In this document: positions 23,087 through 33,477 of the stretch, piece after piece | Numbering within the stretch: the first letter of the stretch is position 1 | Layout of the letters: each line of letters begins with the position of its first letter | Source: Cochliopodium minus | Taxonomy: Eukaryota; Discosea; Himatismenida; Cochliopodiidae | Reading direction: 5' to 3' | Assembly (NCBI GenBank): GCA_024220525.1 | Contig: JAMYWO010000007.1 | Span: 193,675 to 251,503 of the forward strand | DNA length: 57,829 nt | The notes under the pieces: generated by a model | What the model was told of the DNA's origin: nothing | The model's database searches: none | The model's input: the letters and a program-made list of their open reading frames with translations, nothing else | Program-made: the position numbers and the translations under genes

Positions 23087-24038
23087 ATTTTTATTTTTAT
23101 TTTATTTTATTTTTATTTTTATTTTATATTTTTATTTTTTATTTTTATTTTTATTTTTTTTTTTATTTTTATTTTTATTTTTTTTTTTTTTATTTTTATT
23201 TTTTTATTTTTATTTTTTTCAGTTGTATGTCAATGTCACTTTTATTTGGTAAAATTTTTTTTTAATTCTGGTTTCAAACCTTTTTATGAAAAAAACTTTT
23301 ATCATCAAAATCAGGATTGTTACTCGACTTACCTTCTTTAAGTTATGTAAAAATATTTATATTTTCTTTTTCTTTGTTTTTATTTTTATTTTTTTTTTTT
23401 ATTTTTTATTTTTTTAAATTTTTTTTGTTTTGAAGGTATGTAGAAAATTTGTAATTACAATATTGAAGAAAACATTTTGCACTTCCTCCCAAAGGACTTC
23501 ACTTACTACTGTGAACCAGAAGCGATAGTACCTGTAAAATAAAAAATTAAAAATATTTTAATTTTAATTTTTTTAGTAGATTTTTATTTTTTATTTATTT
23601 ATTTGTTTTATTTTTGATTTTTGATTTGATTTTTTGATTTATCTTTTTTATTGTATAATTTCCATTTTGTCTTTTTATTTTTATTTATGTAAATATTTAT
23701 CAATTTTTTATTTTTTTTATTTTTCATTTTTCATTTTTCATTTTTCATTTTTCATTTTTCATTTTTCATTTTTCATTTGTCTTTATTATTTCATTTTTTT
23801 ATTTTAAATTTATTTTTTTATTCAGGATTTCATTCAACGATATTCTTCCAATGAGCAAGACGAAGCCTCAGATATGTCTTCAGAGTCGAAGAAAGAGGAT
23901 TTCCTTTCTTTTTCAACGGATCTTCAGTCCTCTTTCTTTGACAGCTCTTTTTTCAAACAAGACGGCAACAGTATTGTTGTTAAAAATCCTAGTAACGATA
24001 AGAGCAATGATCTAGAAAATTTTTTTTCATTTTTTTAA
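21000..24038 (+). CDS. C10: zinc cluster-PAS regulator, about 15 exons, with gap and frame problem
   Basis: Exons: 21000-21117, 21187-21209, 21273-21303, 21399-21438, 21522-21712, 21874-21990, 22267-22323, 22397-22419, 22526-22653, 22807-22857, 22928-22946, 23223-23248, 23315-23346, 23444-23533 and 23826-24038. The cluster (CMNCRKYHKKCDGNHPC) is spread over four exons; PIGRPPKSK follows, then ribbon CDKCNSIQPNAAKFCNECG and coiled coil. PAS: EVSPSFQKLLGYENLFNVYY, VFLRHAKGHY. Ends NDLENFFSFF. Exons 12 and 13 (26 and 32 bases) do not keep frame with exon 14 as read, each about one base short of the paralogue pattern. That is either decay or base-calling error next to T runs. An intron holds a 100-N gap. 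Confidence 0.68.
22070..22169. other. 100-base assembly gap with duplicated flanks
   Basis: A run of exactly 100 N lies in the intron of C10 after the coiled-coil exon. About 75 bases immediately before the gap are repeated immediately after it, identically as far as I can see. The two contig ends therefore overlap and the gap is probably not real sequence. Confidence 0.9.
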
Positions 24039-24806
24039 GGAAGAACTTCTTATCATTTTTTTCTTAAAAAAAAAGAAATTATTTCAAGGAAACAAATTAA
24101 ACTAAAAAATTTTTTTTTTCCTGGTTTTGATTTGTAAATTGTATTTTTCAAATTAAATAAATGTTTTTTTTTTTTAATTTAAAAGATTGATTTCATAAGA
24201 AGGAATGGGTAATTTTGGCGGGTTTGAGATTTACCTTAACAAATTTGTGATCAAAAAATTATACTTCTTTTTCGAATTTAGTGAATCAAAAGATTAAAAA
24301 AAATTTAACTTTGATTTGCTTTAAAAATTTTTTTGTTTTCTCTTTGAAATATTCCAAAAAAAAGATTTCTGGATTCCCATTTTATTTCATAATTGGATTG
24401 ATCATCAAATTTTATCTTTAATGTCAATTAAGAGAATAAAAAAATAGTTTTGGAACTGATTTTATCCATTGTTCATCTTTAACTTAAAATATTAATTTTC
24501 CTGAAAAATATTTTATTTTGCTTTGTGATTTTAAAAGATGGAAATTTGGAGAGGAAAAATTTATAATCTTGTGAGGGAATTTAAATTTAAAAAGGATGAT
24601 TTTAGATTATTTTAATTATTGTTTACAAGGGAACTTTAATATTTTCGCAAGTTTTTTGGGAAAGAGTTTCACTAAAAAAATTACTAAAGAGGATATTTTA
24701 GATGAAGTTCCGACTTTTGAAATTTTTATTGTGGAGGAAAAAAAAATTCCTCTTTAAAGAGAATCAAAAATTAAAATAAAAAAATAAAAAATAAAATAAA
24801 ATAAAA
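24039..24806. promoter_or_regulatory. Spacer upstream of C11
   Basis: No gene. gttccgac at about 24708 and a ggaggaaaaaaaaattcctc inverted repeat at about 24732-24752 lie within 100 bases of the C11 ATG and may be regulatory. Confidence 0.4.
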
Positions 24807-25801
24807 ATGTTCAAAAAACCATACAATCCTACAAAATCAAAAATATTATCAATGAAGGAACAAAAATTGAATGAAGGAGATAAAATTCCTTCAACAGATA
24901 ATCAATTTAACAAAAAAAGAAAAGGTTTTGATTCAGAGAAGACTGAAAATCAAAGCAAAAAGATCAAAGATGTTGAATCAGATTTCACTTGCAATGGTTG
25001 TAAATCTAAAAATACAAAAATCGCAAAATTTTGCTCTCAATGCGGGATTAAATTGATAAATTCCGAGGAAGGAAGTAATTTAAATGAGAGCACAAAACAA
25101 AATAGAAATGAGAAAAAAAAAACTTATAAAGATCAGATTTATGAAAATGTATTAACACAACAAGGTAAATTCAAAATATAGATTTAGAAAAAAATAATTT
25201 TTTTTTTTTTTTTTTTATTTTTTTATTATTTTTTCTTTAGTCAATAAAAATTTTATATTATCAGACTTCTCCATCCAAACAACCAAGAATTTTTCTCTAT
25301 CTAAATCTGTATCACATATATCAAACTCATTGCTAGCCCTGTTGGGTTATACAAATGACTCAAGGAAAATGTTGGCAGATCTGATCCCAATCTGCAATAA
25401 AACTTTGAACAACACAAAGTTTGTGATGAACGTAGTGAGAAACAACACATTTAAGACTCCCAGACTTTGTTATTCACAACAAATGTATCTTAGACATCAA
25501 AAGGGATATTTTATGAATGTTTTGATGAAAATCATTGTTTACTTTGTAATTTTAATTTACTTTTTTATAAATTTTTCTTTTTGAAATTTGTTTTTTTATT
25601 TACTTTTTTTAATATTTAAAGGATATTTCAACTCATGCTCCCCTGACCAAACTTTTAGTTCTTGATAATATCCTCAACATGCATGTGCTAGAAGAAATCG
25701 ACTCCACATATTCTTTCCCTCCCTTCAATATCACTCTTTTTTTAAACCTTTACGATGATATTCCACCAATTTTGAAAAAAATATATTTGCCATACTTATA
25801 A
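24807..25801 (+). CDS. C11: short member without zinc cluster and without C-terminal tail
   Basis: 280 residues in three exons: 24807-25164, 25241-25545 and 25622-25801. The lysine-rich N-terminus has no Zn2Cys6 cluster. The ribbon CNGCKSKNTKIAKFCSQCG is intact, but the region after it is not a clear coiled coil. The PAS part is diverged: it keeps LLALLGYTNDS and MYLRHQKGYF and the YF|D splice point but lacks the NQxW start and the YYPDLxPK motif (here MLADLIPICNK). The protein stops at KKIYLPYL, before the acidic-aromatic tail. It may be a non-DNA-binding modulator or a gene under relaxed selection; both introns splice in frame. Confidence 0.78.
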
Positions 25802-26202
25802 ATAGATTAAAAATAAGGATAAAAATAAAAAAAATTTTTTAAAAAAGAAAGAGTTTTTAAAGTTTTGGAGTTTTCCAATCATTCTTCTTTTAACTTTTTT
25901 TTTTAATTTTTTCAGATGTTTAAAATTTAAAAATGAGATGTTTTTTAAAGCACAATTAGGAAGTTTTAACTCTCAGGAACTTTCAAGGTCAACAAAAAAG
26001 TTCCGGAAAAGTATAAAGTGAGAGGAAATCAGTAATTTAACATCAAAGATACCAAAAAAATCAAATATAAAATCAATTTTTTTAGTTCCTGGCAGATAAA
26101 ATATAATAAAATATAAAAAAAAATTAACTTCCTATTTACTTCCAATTTGACTGAATTTCATAAGAATAATCAACATCTTGATCATCTAAGAAGGAGATAA
26201 TT
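25802..26202. promoter_or_regulatory. Spacer upstream of C12
   Basis: No gene. ttccggaa at 26001-26008 is a palindrome with a CCGG core, and aaggagataatt directly precedes the C12 ATG; the latter is a chance resemblance to a bacterial ribosome site. Confidence 0.3.
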
Positions 26203-28355
26203 ATGGATATTGCAAATTTGATTAATATTGCAATGGAAATTGATGTAGAACAAATTAACAGCGGGAATAAAACAAAAACAAAGAAATCAATAGCAGCATG
26301 TTTGCATTGCCGAGTATCACACAAGAAATGCGATGATATAAGACCATGTACAAATTGTAAGAAATAATTACCAAACAATAATTATGATTTATAATTCAAT
26401 TAATATTATCCTTTCAATGCCAATGGTTTACATGGTCTCAAACTTTACCGATTAATTAAATATTTTGGAGAATTTTTTTTTTTTTTTTAAATATAAAATC
26501 GAAATTTCAAATTTAATAATCAAAGAATCTTTAATCAAATTTCATTTGATTATATTTAGGCGTAAAATCATCAAGAGAATGCATTGAAAACAAAGACAGA
26601 AAATCAGTAGGGCGTCCAGCATCTAAAGTACAAAAGAAAGAAGAAGTATCAAAAAACAAAAGAGTCAAAGTAACAAGTTCAGATCACATTAGGAAAGATG
26701 CCATATGTTTAAAGTGCAACACACAGAATAATGGACAGGCTATCTTTTGCCAGAGTTGTGGTGTTCATTTGGGAAAATCATTGTTTGAAGAGTTGGAGCT
26801 AACAAAGAAGAAAAATGAAGAATTGAATCTTTATCTCCTCACTATCAATGAAACATGTAAAAAAATTAAAAAAAAAAATTGCAAAAAATTATAAGTGCAA
26901 TTCACGGTATTCTAAAATATAAAATTATCTCATGCATAATCAAGATTTTCATATCTATCCATTATCCAAGAATTAAACTTATAAATACATCGTATTAGAT
27001 TAATAAAGATTATATTTCATAAGGCTTTTTAATATGTGTCTGGACCTCCAGACACATTTTTTTAACACGATAAAAAAAATCATTCATCTCTATATTGAAG
27101 ATATAACTTCTAATTTACAATTGATATTTACATACAGTGTATGGTGATTCGCATTATAATGAAAATTATTTTTCCTTATTCTTTAAGGGATATCTTTATT
27201 TAAAATATTAAAGATAATCAAAAAGTAGTATTAAATTAAATATTCCAGATAATTCAATCAACATTTGGTAGACTCCAAATTGGAAGTCCAAGAATGAATT
27301 TTATGGAATAAGACATTTAACTTTAGACAAAATTTTTTTTATTTTTAATTTTAGTGAATAATCAAGTTTGGTTGAGCCTTAAATCAGATATCCTCTTTGA
27401 TGGAAAAATGCTCTTTCCCACATCAACATATCTTCTCGAAATGGGAGCCTCCTTCCTCTATATGGTGGGATACTTCAATGTGAACCAAATCTCCTTCCAA
27501 GACCTCTTCCCCAAAACCCCTCACCTATTTTTTGAGAAGGATACTTTAAAAATTAAGGTGGAGAGGATTGATGGTTTGTTGGTTCCAAAGTTGGTTTCGA
27601 GGAAGAATCATTTGTACATCAAAAACCCAGAAAATAATTATGTTCATGTCGTTATTCACACTTCTTTTTTTTATGTAAGATTTTTTAATTAATAATATAA
27701 ATTCAAAAATAAAAATTAAAATAAATTTTAAAAAAAATAAATTTTAAATCAAATTAATAAATTGAAACAAAAATAAAAAAAATAAAACAAATAAACTGAG
27801 AGAAATAAATCAAACAAATAATTTTAAATAGTTTTTAATTAAATAAAAACAAAATTAATATTCAAAAAACAATAGAATCTAAAAATAAAATAAACCAATT
27901 CTTCCTTTTTCGAAGAAAACAAGCACTTGTTTTCATTTTTTTTTTGTTACTTCAATTAATTCCTCTTTTGAAAATTTAAAAAAAAAAAGAATTCAATCTC
28001 CAAAATGGGAAGCTTGATAGTTGTAAATGTAGAAAAGTTATGCGAATTGCCCAGCAGAGAAATAGAAGAAAAATTCTCACAAATGTTGCCAGAAGACATT
28101 GCACTTTACTGTGAAACCAACTACGTCGTCCCCACCTCCATCCAAAACATTTGCATCGATGAAACAGAAAATAATGTAGTTATTACACGTCAAAAGCAAG
28201 ATGATAATAATTTCTTAAACAAATCTGATAGAGAGGAGGATCAGATTTCCTTGTTTTCTTATCAGCGAGATATTAATCTCATTTCTTCTAATTTTGATTT
28301 TAATAATATTTCTCATACCCTTAAACTTCATTGTATTGATTCCTCTTCGAAATAA
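26203..28355 (+). CDS. C12: zinc cluster-PAS regulator with a long hairpin-bearing intron
   Basis: 378 residues in four exons: 26203-26356, 26560-26856, 27355-27674 and 27990-28355. The cluster is CLHCRVSHKKCDDIRPC with the fifth and sixth Cys split off by an intron, then SVGRPASK. Ribbon CLKCNTQNNGQAIFCQSCG, coiled coil ELELTKKKNEELNLYLL. The PAS part is loose (FLYMVGYFNVNQISFQDLFP, LYIKNPENNYVHV), with Tyr in place of the usual Phe before the last intron. The intron after the coiled coil is about 500 bases, far longer than in other members, and contains a perfect inverted repeat. The C-terminus is acidic but ends CIDSSSK without the aromatic tail. Confidence 0.8.
27034..27057. repeat. Perfect inverted repeat in C12 intron
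   Basis: Eleven-base arms ATGTGTCTGGA and TCCAGACACAT are separated by CC. It is the most GC-rich patch in the intron and would form a hairpin in RNA or a dimeric protein site in DNA. Confidence 0.85.
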
Positions 28356-28533
28356 ATACATAAAAAATAACGAAAATGGTGTTTTCCTCTATTTTTTTTT
28401 TCTTGACTTGTTTAACATATGGAATAACAAAAAATAAGTGTTTGAATGAATATTCCCCCTTTAAATATGCGAGATATAGACAGTGTTTTAATTATCAGTT
28501 CAAAATTTAAATAAAAATTTGATTTCAGTAAAA

Positions 28534-30119
28534 ATGTATCAATTTAAATCTGATAAAAGAAGAGATGATATAGAAATTTTTGTTGGAAAAAGAAATATCA
28601 CAAACAGAGAAAGTAAGAATATAACTTATCTTTGCATTTTTTTTGCAGGAATTTTCCAAGGAGATCAAATATTGTCCATTGATAAAAAAGGTGGTATAAG
28701 AATATGTATATTAGTTCTGATCTCAGAATTTTTAGGGTGCTGTGAATTGATATTTACATATTGATTCAATTATCTTCTTTTGCGAACAAGGCGAATCCAT
28801 TTTTCAGATGATCTTTTTTATTTTGTTTGCAAAATGAAAGGACAAAAATTAAAAAAAATGTCATTTGATAAATATGCTAAAAGATCATTAGTAAAGAAAA
28901 TAAATGATAATGTTATTTATTCTTGCTCTGTTTTGAATTGTGGTTGCTCTTTCGGTAAGTTATTTTAATTGAAAAAAATAATATATAATTCTTTATTTTT
29001 GGACAGTTTAAAAAAAAAATAATCATTAATTTAATTTTTAACAAGTTGGAAAATATGATTACTATTTTAAAGATTATTGGAAAGTAATAAAATTTCTTTA
29101 GAAAATTGTAATTTAAAATGTTTTTTCAATAAATTGTAAATAATTTTTTTTAATCTTGTTTTCAAATTAGTGTGAGTTTGATTGTGGTCATTCGCTTGAT
29201 GAACATCAAATGAAAAGCTTTTCAAAAGAACATTTTTTTCTTAAATTTGTTAATGATTTTTCCAATTTTGCAAAAACCTTCAAAAAACCTGAGGAAAACG
29301 TTAAAGTTGAGGAAAACAGAAATATTGAAGAAATTATGGATCGATTAAACAATGTTGAACAAAAAGAGATTGATAAAGAGGATCATTTCTCGAACTTTTC
29401 AAGAGAAATAGAGAACTTGAAACTAAAAGAGAGAGAAAATGAAAAAAGAATTTCCCAACTTTTTGAGATAATAGAACAAAAAACAAAGACAATAGAAAAG
29501 CTAGAAAATAACAAAGTGGATACAAGGAAAAAAATAAAAGAATTGTCAGAAAAGATAAATTTTGTAAAAAAAATCGAACCAGTAAAACCAACCTTAAAAC
29601 AAAAAGGATTTGTCTTTGTTGGAGAAATCAAAAGTTTCAATCTTTGTCAAGTATGCCAAAAACTTTTAGAAGATCCTCAGTCTTGCTCCGAATGCGATCA
29701 AAAATGCTGCAAAAAATGCTGTGGGGAAAATTCTCTCTGTCCTTTAGGTAACACAAATTTTTATTTTTTTTTTTGGATTTTATTTTCTGTTTTAAATTAT
29801 ATTTAATTTAGAATGCGAAAATTCTTTGATGGTTCCTGACACTACTGCTCAAAATAGAATTGCTAATTTGAACGTGAAATGTTTAGTTTGTCAACAAACA
29901 ATGAAAAACACAAAATCTCAAGAACATTTGAGCACTTGTGTTGTCAACTGCAGATGGAGAGAACTGACAGGCTGCACTTTTCAAGAGAGTGAGGGAATAG
30001 TTGCACTTCACGAGAACGATTGTGAGAAATACAAGGAATACGAGAAGAATCAAAAGCAATCCATTCTCAACACTCTTCCTCAATACTTCCAAGAGCTTCT
30101 CAACATTCTTGATAATTAA
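28534..30119 (+). CDS. TRAF-like zinc-finger protein with central coiled coil
   Basis: 396 residues in six exons: 28534-28612, 28649-28690, 28808-28954, 29046-29083, 29171-29747 and 29812-30119, adding up to whole codons. The N-terminal half has Cys/His pairs (YSCSVLNCGCSFG, then CEFDCGHSLDEHQ). A charged coiled coil follows (exon 5, VEENRNIEEIMDRLNNVEQK onward). Then comes a RING-like motif (LCQVCQKLLEDPQSCSECDQ, CCKKCCGENSLCPLEC) and a TRAF-type finger pair (VKCLVCQQTM, CVVNCRWRELTGC, HENDC). This is the usual plan of TRAF-family ubiquitin ligases or adaptors, but no TRAF/MATH domain follows. It interrupts the regulator array on the same strand and shares no sequence with it. Confidence 0.7.
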
Positions 30120-31458
30120 TACATCTTCATTTCAAAAAAAATATATCCTTAATTAAATTTATGATTTCAACTTTATATTTATTTAATTTACCTATATAAA
30201 TGGATATGTTCATTAAAGATACGTAAATTGGCAAATTTTTATTTTCTATTATATGTTACATTTTCATGATTTGTCTTTAAATATAGGGATATGAGAAATT
30301 ATTTTATATACAGCTTTAAAATAATAATTTATATACAGATTTCATTATAAACATTGTATTTGAGAAATAATGCAGAATTCATTGAAAAACCATGATATGT
30401 TCAATTAATCATACCAATTGGATTCATTTAATTCTCAATTTTATTTGAAGATACTCTTTTAATATAAAATATAAAATAAAATTTTTATTTGAATTTCACC
30501 ATGAATGTATCATAAATTTTTTACCTTTTTGATGGTCCATATTTGAAAAATTACATGTATATTTCACGATGAGCTATATTCATTGAAAGGTATCTTTTCA
30601 TTTAATTCTTTTTTTTATATGATTTTGTATGCCTTTTATATTTTATTCCACGCATGTCATACCAATGAAATTTGAATATGTTTGTCAATATAAAAATCCT
30701 ATTGTTGTAAAAATATTGGTTAATTTATGGTTATTTATATTGGTTGCTTTGTCAAAAAATTTGAATGCTTCAAAAAATAAATCAAATATGGGATCCACAC
30801 AAAGATATTTTTCAACATATTCTTTTCATATTCTCCTCACAAATATTAAAGGAGGAAATTATTAGAAGAGGAATTTTTTTTTCTTCTTCACTGAAATAGT
30901 ATTTTATAAAAAATATATAATAATTCATATAATTAATTTTTCTTCTTTTAAAATAAAAAATAATCTTTAAAAACAATGAATTTAACATTTTGATTGATTA
31001 TTGATCTATTTTTAAGATAAATGTTTTGCTTATAAAAAATAAAAAAATTTCGGAGTTAATTTATATTTTTCGGCGAGAAATATAAAATATAAATCCAATA
31101 TTGATTAAATAAAACGTGTTATTTCAAAAATATATCTAATGCTTCTTGCTTATTGTTTTGTCTCTTTCATTGGATTATGATAATTTGTTATATTTAAGCT
31201 TTTTTCCATTTTTAAAAAATTTAATTTAATTAAATTTTGATAATTTAATTTAATTAAATTTTGATTTAAAATATTATTTATATACTCCAAGAAATCTATT
31301 ACCCACATACATTGAAATATAAATATAAAAATATATATGTTTCTTATTCAACAATAGGATCAATAAAAAAAAATTCAAGGATCTTCAATATATTGGCTTA
31401 AAATATAAAAAAATTTTCAACATTGTACCCAAATAAAAAAATAAAAAAAAATCAATTG
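30120..31458. other. 1.3 kb spacer without recognisable gene
   Basis: Very AT-rich. A 78-codon open frame near 30629-30865 has no low-AT bias, domain or splice context and is probably chance. Two short repeats of attttgataatttaattta lie near 31225-31265. ttcgg occurs at about 31050 and 31070, upstream of C13. Confidence 0.4.
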
Positions 31459-32797
31459 ATGCAAAAAAAGGATCAAAATAAAAAAGATAAAATCGTAGCT
31501 TGCGTGAACTGCAGAAATAGCCACATCAAATGTTCTGGAATCAAACCATGTCCAAACTGTGTAAAAAAGAAAAAAGAATGCATTGTAGAAACAAAGAAAA
31601 GGAAAAAAGATCACAATCACAACCATCACCATTATAATGAACATGAAGATGGTGTAAAAGAAAAAAAATCAAAATTAATGAACATAAACATATGTTTATC
31701 TTGTAATTCTAGCCTGAATGAAAATTGCAATTTTTGTTTTCATTGCGGCATCAAAGTCAACGGAAAATATAACCCAAAAATCAATTCTCATTTGGAAAAG
31801 GAGATGCAATTCGTAAAAAAGAACAACGAGGATCTAAAGGAGATTATACAGATCTACAAATGTAAGAAAGAAAAGAATTCAAAAAAAATAAAAATAAAAA
31901 ATTATATATCCTTTTAAAAGAATGTTATTAAAATTAATAAATATTCAATTTTATAGCTGCACAAATCTGGTTCATGTTGAGATCTGTCTACTCACAAGAT
32001 GGAAAGCTAAATTATCCTTTTCAATCTTTCATCTCAGATGCATCGAGCAACCTGAAGAACCTCCTTGGGTACTCTGACATGGCCAACATGTATTTTTCTG
32101 ACCTCATTCCAAAGGCCCATCAGTGTATATTGAACACCAACAACTTTCACATCAGAGTTGAACGTGCAGACAAACATGTGGTACCAAAACTCGTCATGTT
32201 CGGAAAAAACTTGTATCTTAAACATTCTTCTGGAGATTTCGTCCATATTTTAGGACGTCTTGAAATATTTTTTGTAATTTATTTCAAAATATTTTTGGCT
32301 TCTGGAATAAATTCTCATTTATCTATTAATTTCTATTTTAACCAATTAACTTTTAAATTTCAACCTAAAACCACTAAAAAATTTAAACTCACAAAAACCT
32401 AAAAATATTGACCCCCTTTTTTTTTAAAAAACAAAAGGACGTACTGACTAAGCTCCCTTCTTTCAAAGTATTCACGATCGAACATATTGTGAGTTTAAAA
32501 ATCGAAGAGGATTCCATCCCGCCACTCGAAATGCCAGAGTCAATATTTTGTTGTTCAACATTTAATGAAATACCAAATGCTTTGAAGAACAATTGTTACA
32601 TCCCTAATGGTAATATCAATGTTTTTTCTGTACAAAATGAGGTTCTTCTCAAGAAGGAGAATGCTCCTAGTGAGTTTTTCAAAATAGATCTCACAAGTAC
32701 TTTGAACAAGATGAATACCATGAATTCAAATAATGATTCCAAAATCTTTGAAAATACCATGGATGTCGATGATTTTTTCAACGACCTGTTAAAATAG
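31459..32797 (+). CDS. C13: zinc cluster-ribbon-coiled coil-PAS regulator, His-rich linker
   Basis: 359 residues in three exons: 31459-31861, 31957-32273 and 32438-32797. The first true ATG gives MQKKDQNKKDKIVAC. The cluster is CVNCRNSHIKCSGIKPC...C, with Ser in place of the usual Asp after Cys3. Instead of the GRP patch there is a lysine/histidine run (KKRKKDHNHNHHHYNEHE). Ribbon CLSCNSSLNENCNFCFHCG. PAS: NLKNLLGYSDMANMYFSDLI, NLYLKHSSGDFVHI, IFF|DVLTKLPSF. It ends VDDFFNDLLK. The His-rich stretch could bind metal; the missing AT-hook suggests a changed minor-groove contact. Confidence 0.84.
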
Positions 32798-33477
32798 AAA
32801 GTATAAAATATAATAAAAAAATTTGTTTTATAAAATCATCTCTTTATCCTCCATTGTTATCAATTATTTTCACCTTTGACCATCCCAATCAATTATTCGA
32901 AAATATGTTGGCATAGTGGTTTATAGAGGTTCAAATTCTCTACAGAACATTAGAACAATCAAGAAGATAAATGGATTTGTTGAGTGCAAGAATAAAATGA
33001 TAATGAATTATGACAATAATAAAGATCAAAAATCATCATGATTTTGAACTTCTGACATCCCCAAATATCTGATACCTTCAAAATTATAGTTGAATATTTT
33101 CCATTTCAAAAAAAAGAAATTAGGACATCCTCATCTCCTCTTTCTTTAAATATTTATCCTCTTGATAAAATTATTTTTAAATTTATATTTTTAAATTCTA
33201 ATTTTCAATCAATTCTTTATAAAAGTAAATGATATAATAAATTTGATATCACAACATCCAATTGTTTATTCTTTAAAACTAAAGTGATTTGTGAAGCTGA
33301 TTTAAATCAATTTTAATTAGATGTTTATTTAAAAAAAAAAAGAAAAGAATCAACTTGAAACTCAAAAATCAGTTGGAAAGTACTTTATAAATTGAGATAA
33401 TAGTCTTGACAATTTATTTAAAGGATATTTATTTTTAAGGCGTGAGTAAAAATAAAAATTAAAAATAAAAAAAAAAA
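32798..33477. other. Spacer with tRNA-like relic
   Basis: No protein gene. At 32909-32936 there is a TGGCATAGTGG box (tRNA A-box consensus) and, only 8 bases on, AGAGGTTCAAATTCTCT, which folds as a T-arm (five-pair stem, seven-base loop, B-box-like). The anticodon arm is absent, so it is not a working tRNA. Confidence 0.3.

Noticed and set aside
26190-26203. aaggaga before the C12 ATG as a ribosome binding site
   Set aside because: The window is eukaryotic with spliceosomal introns; the match is coincidental.
30629-30865. 78-codon open frame in the 1.3 kb spacer
   Set aside because: No domain, no splice partners and composition like the surrounding spacer; probably chance.
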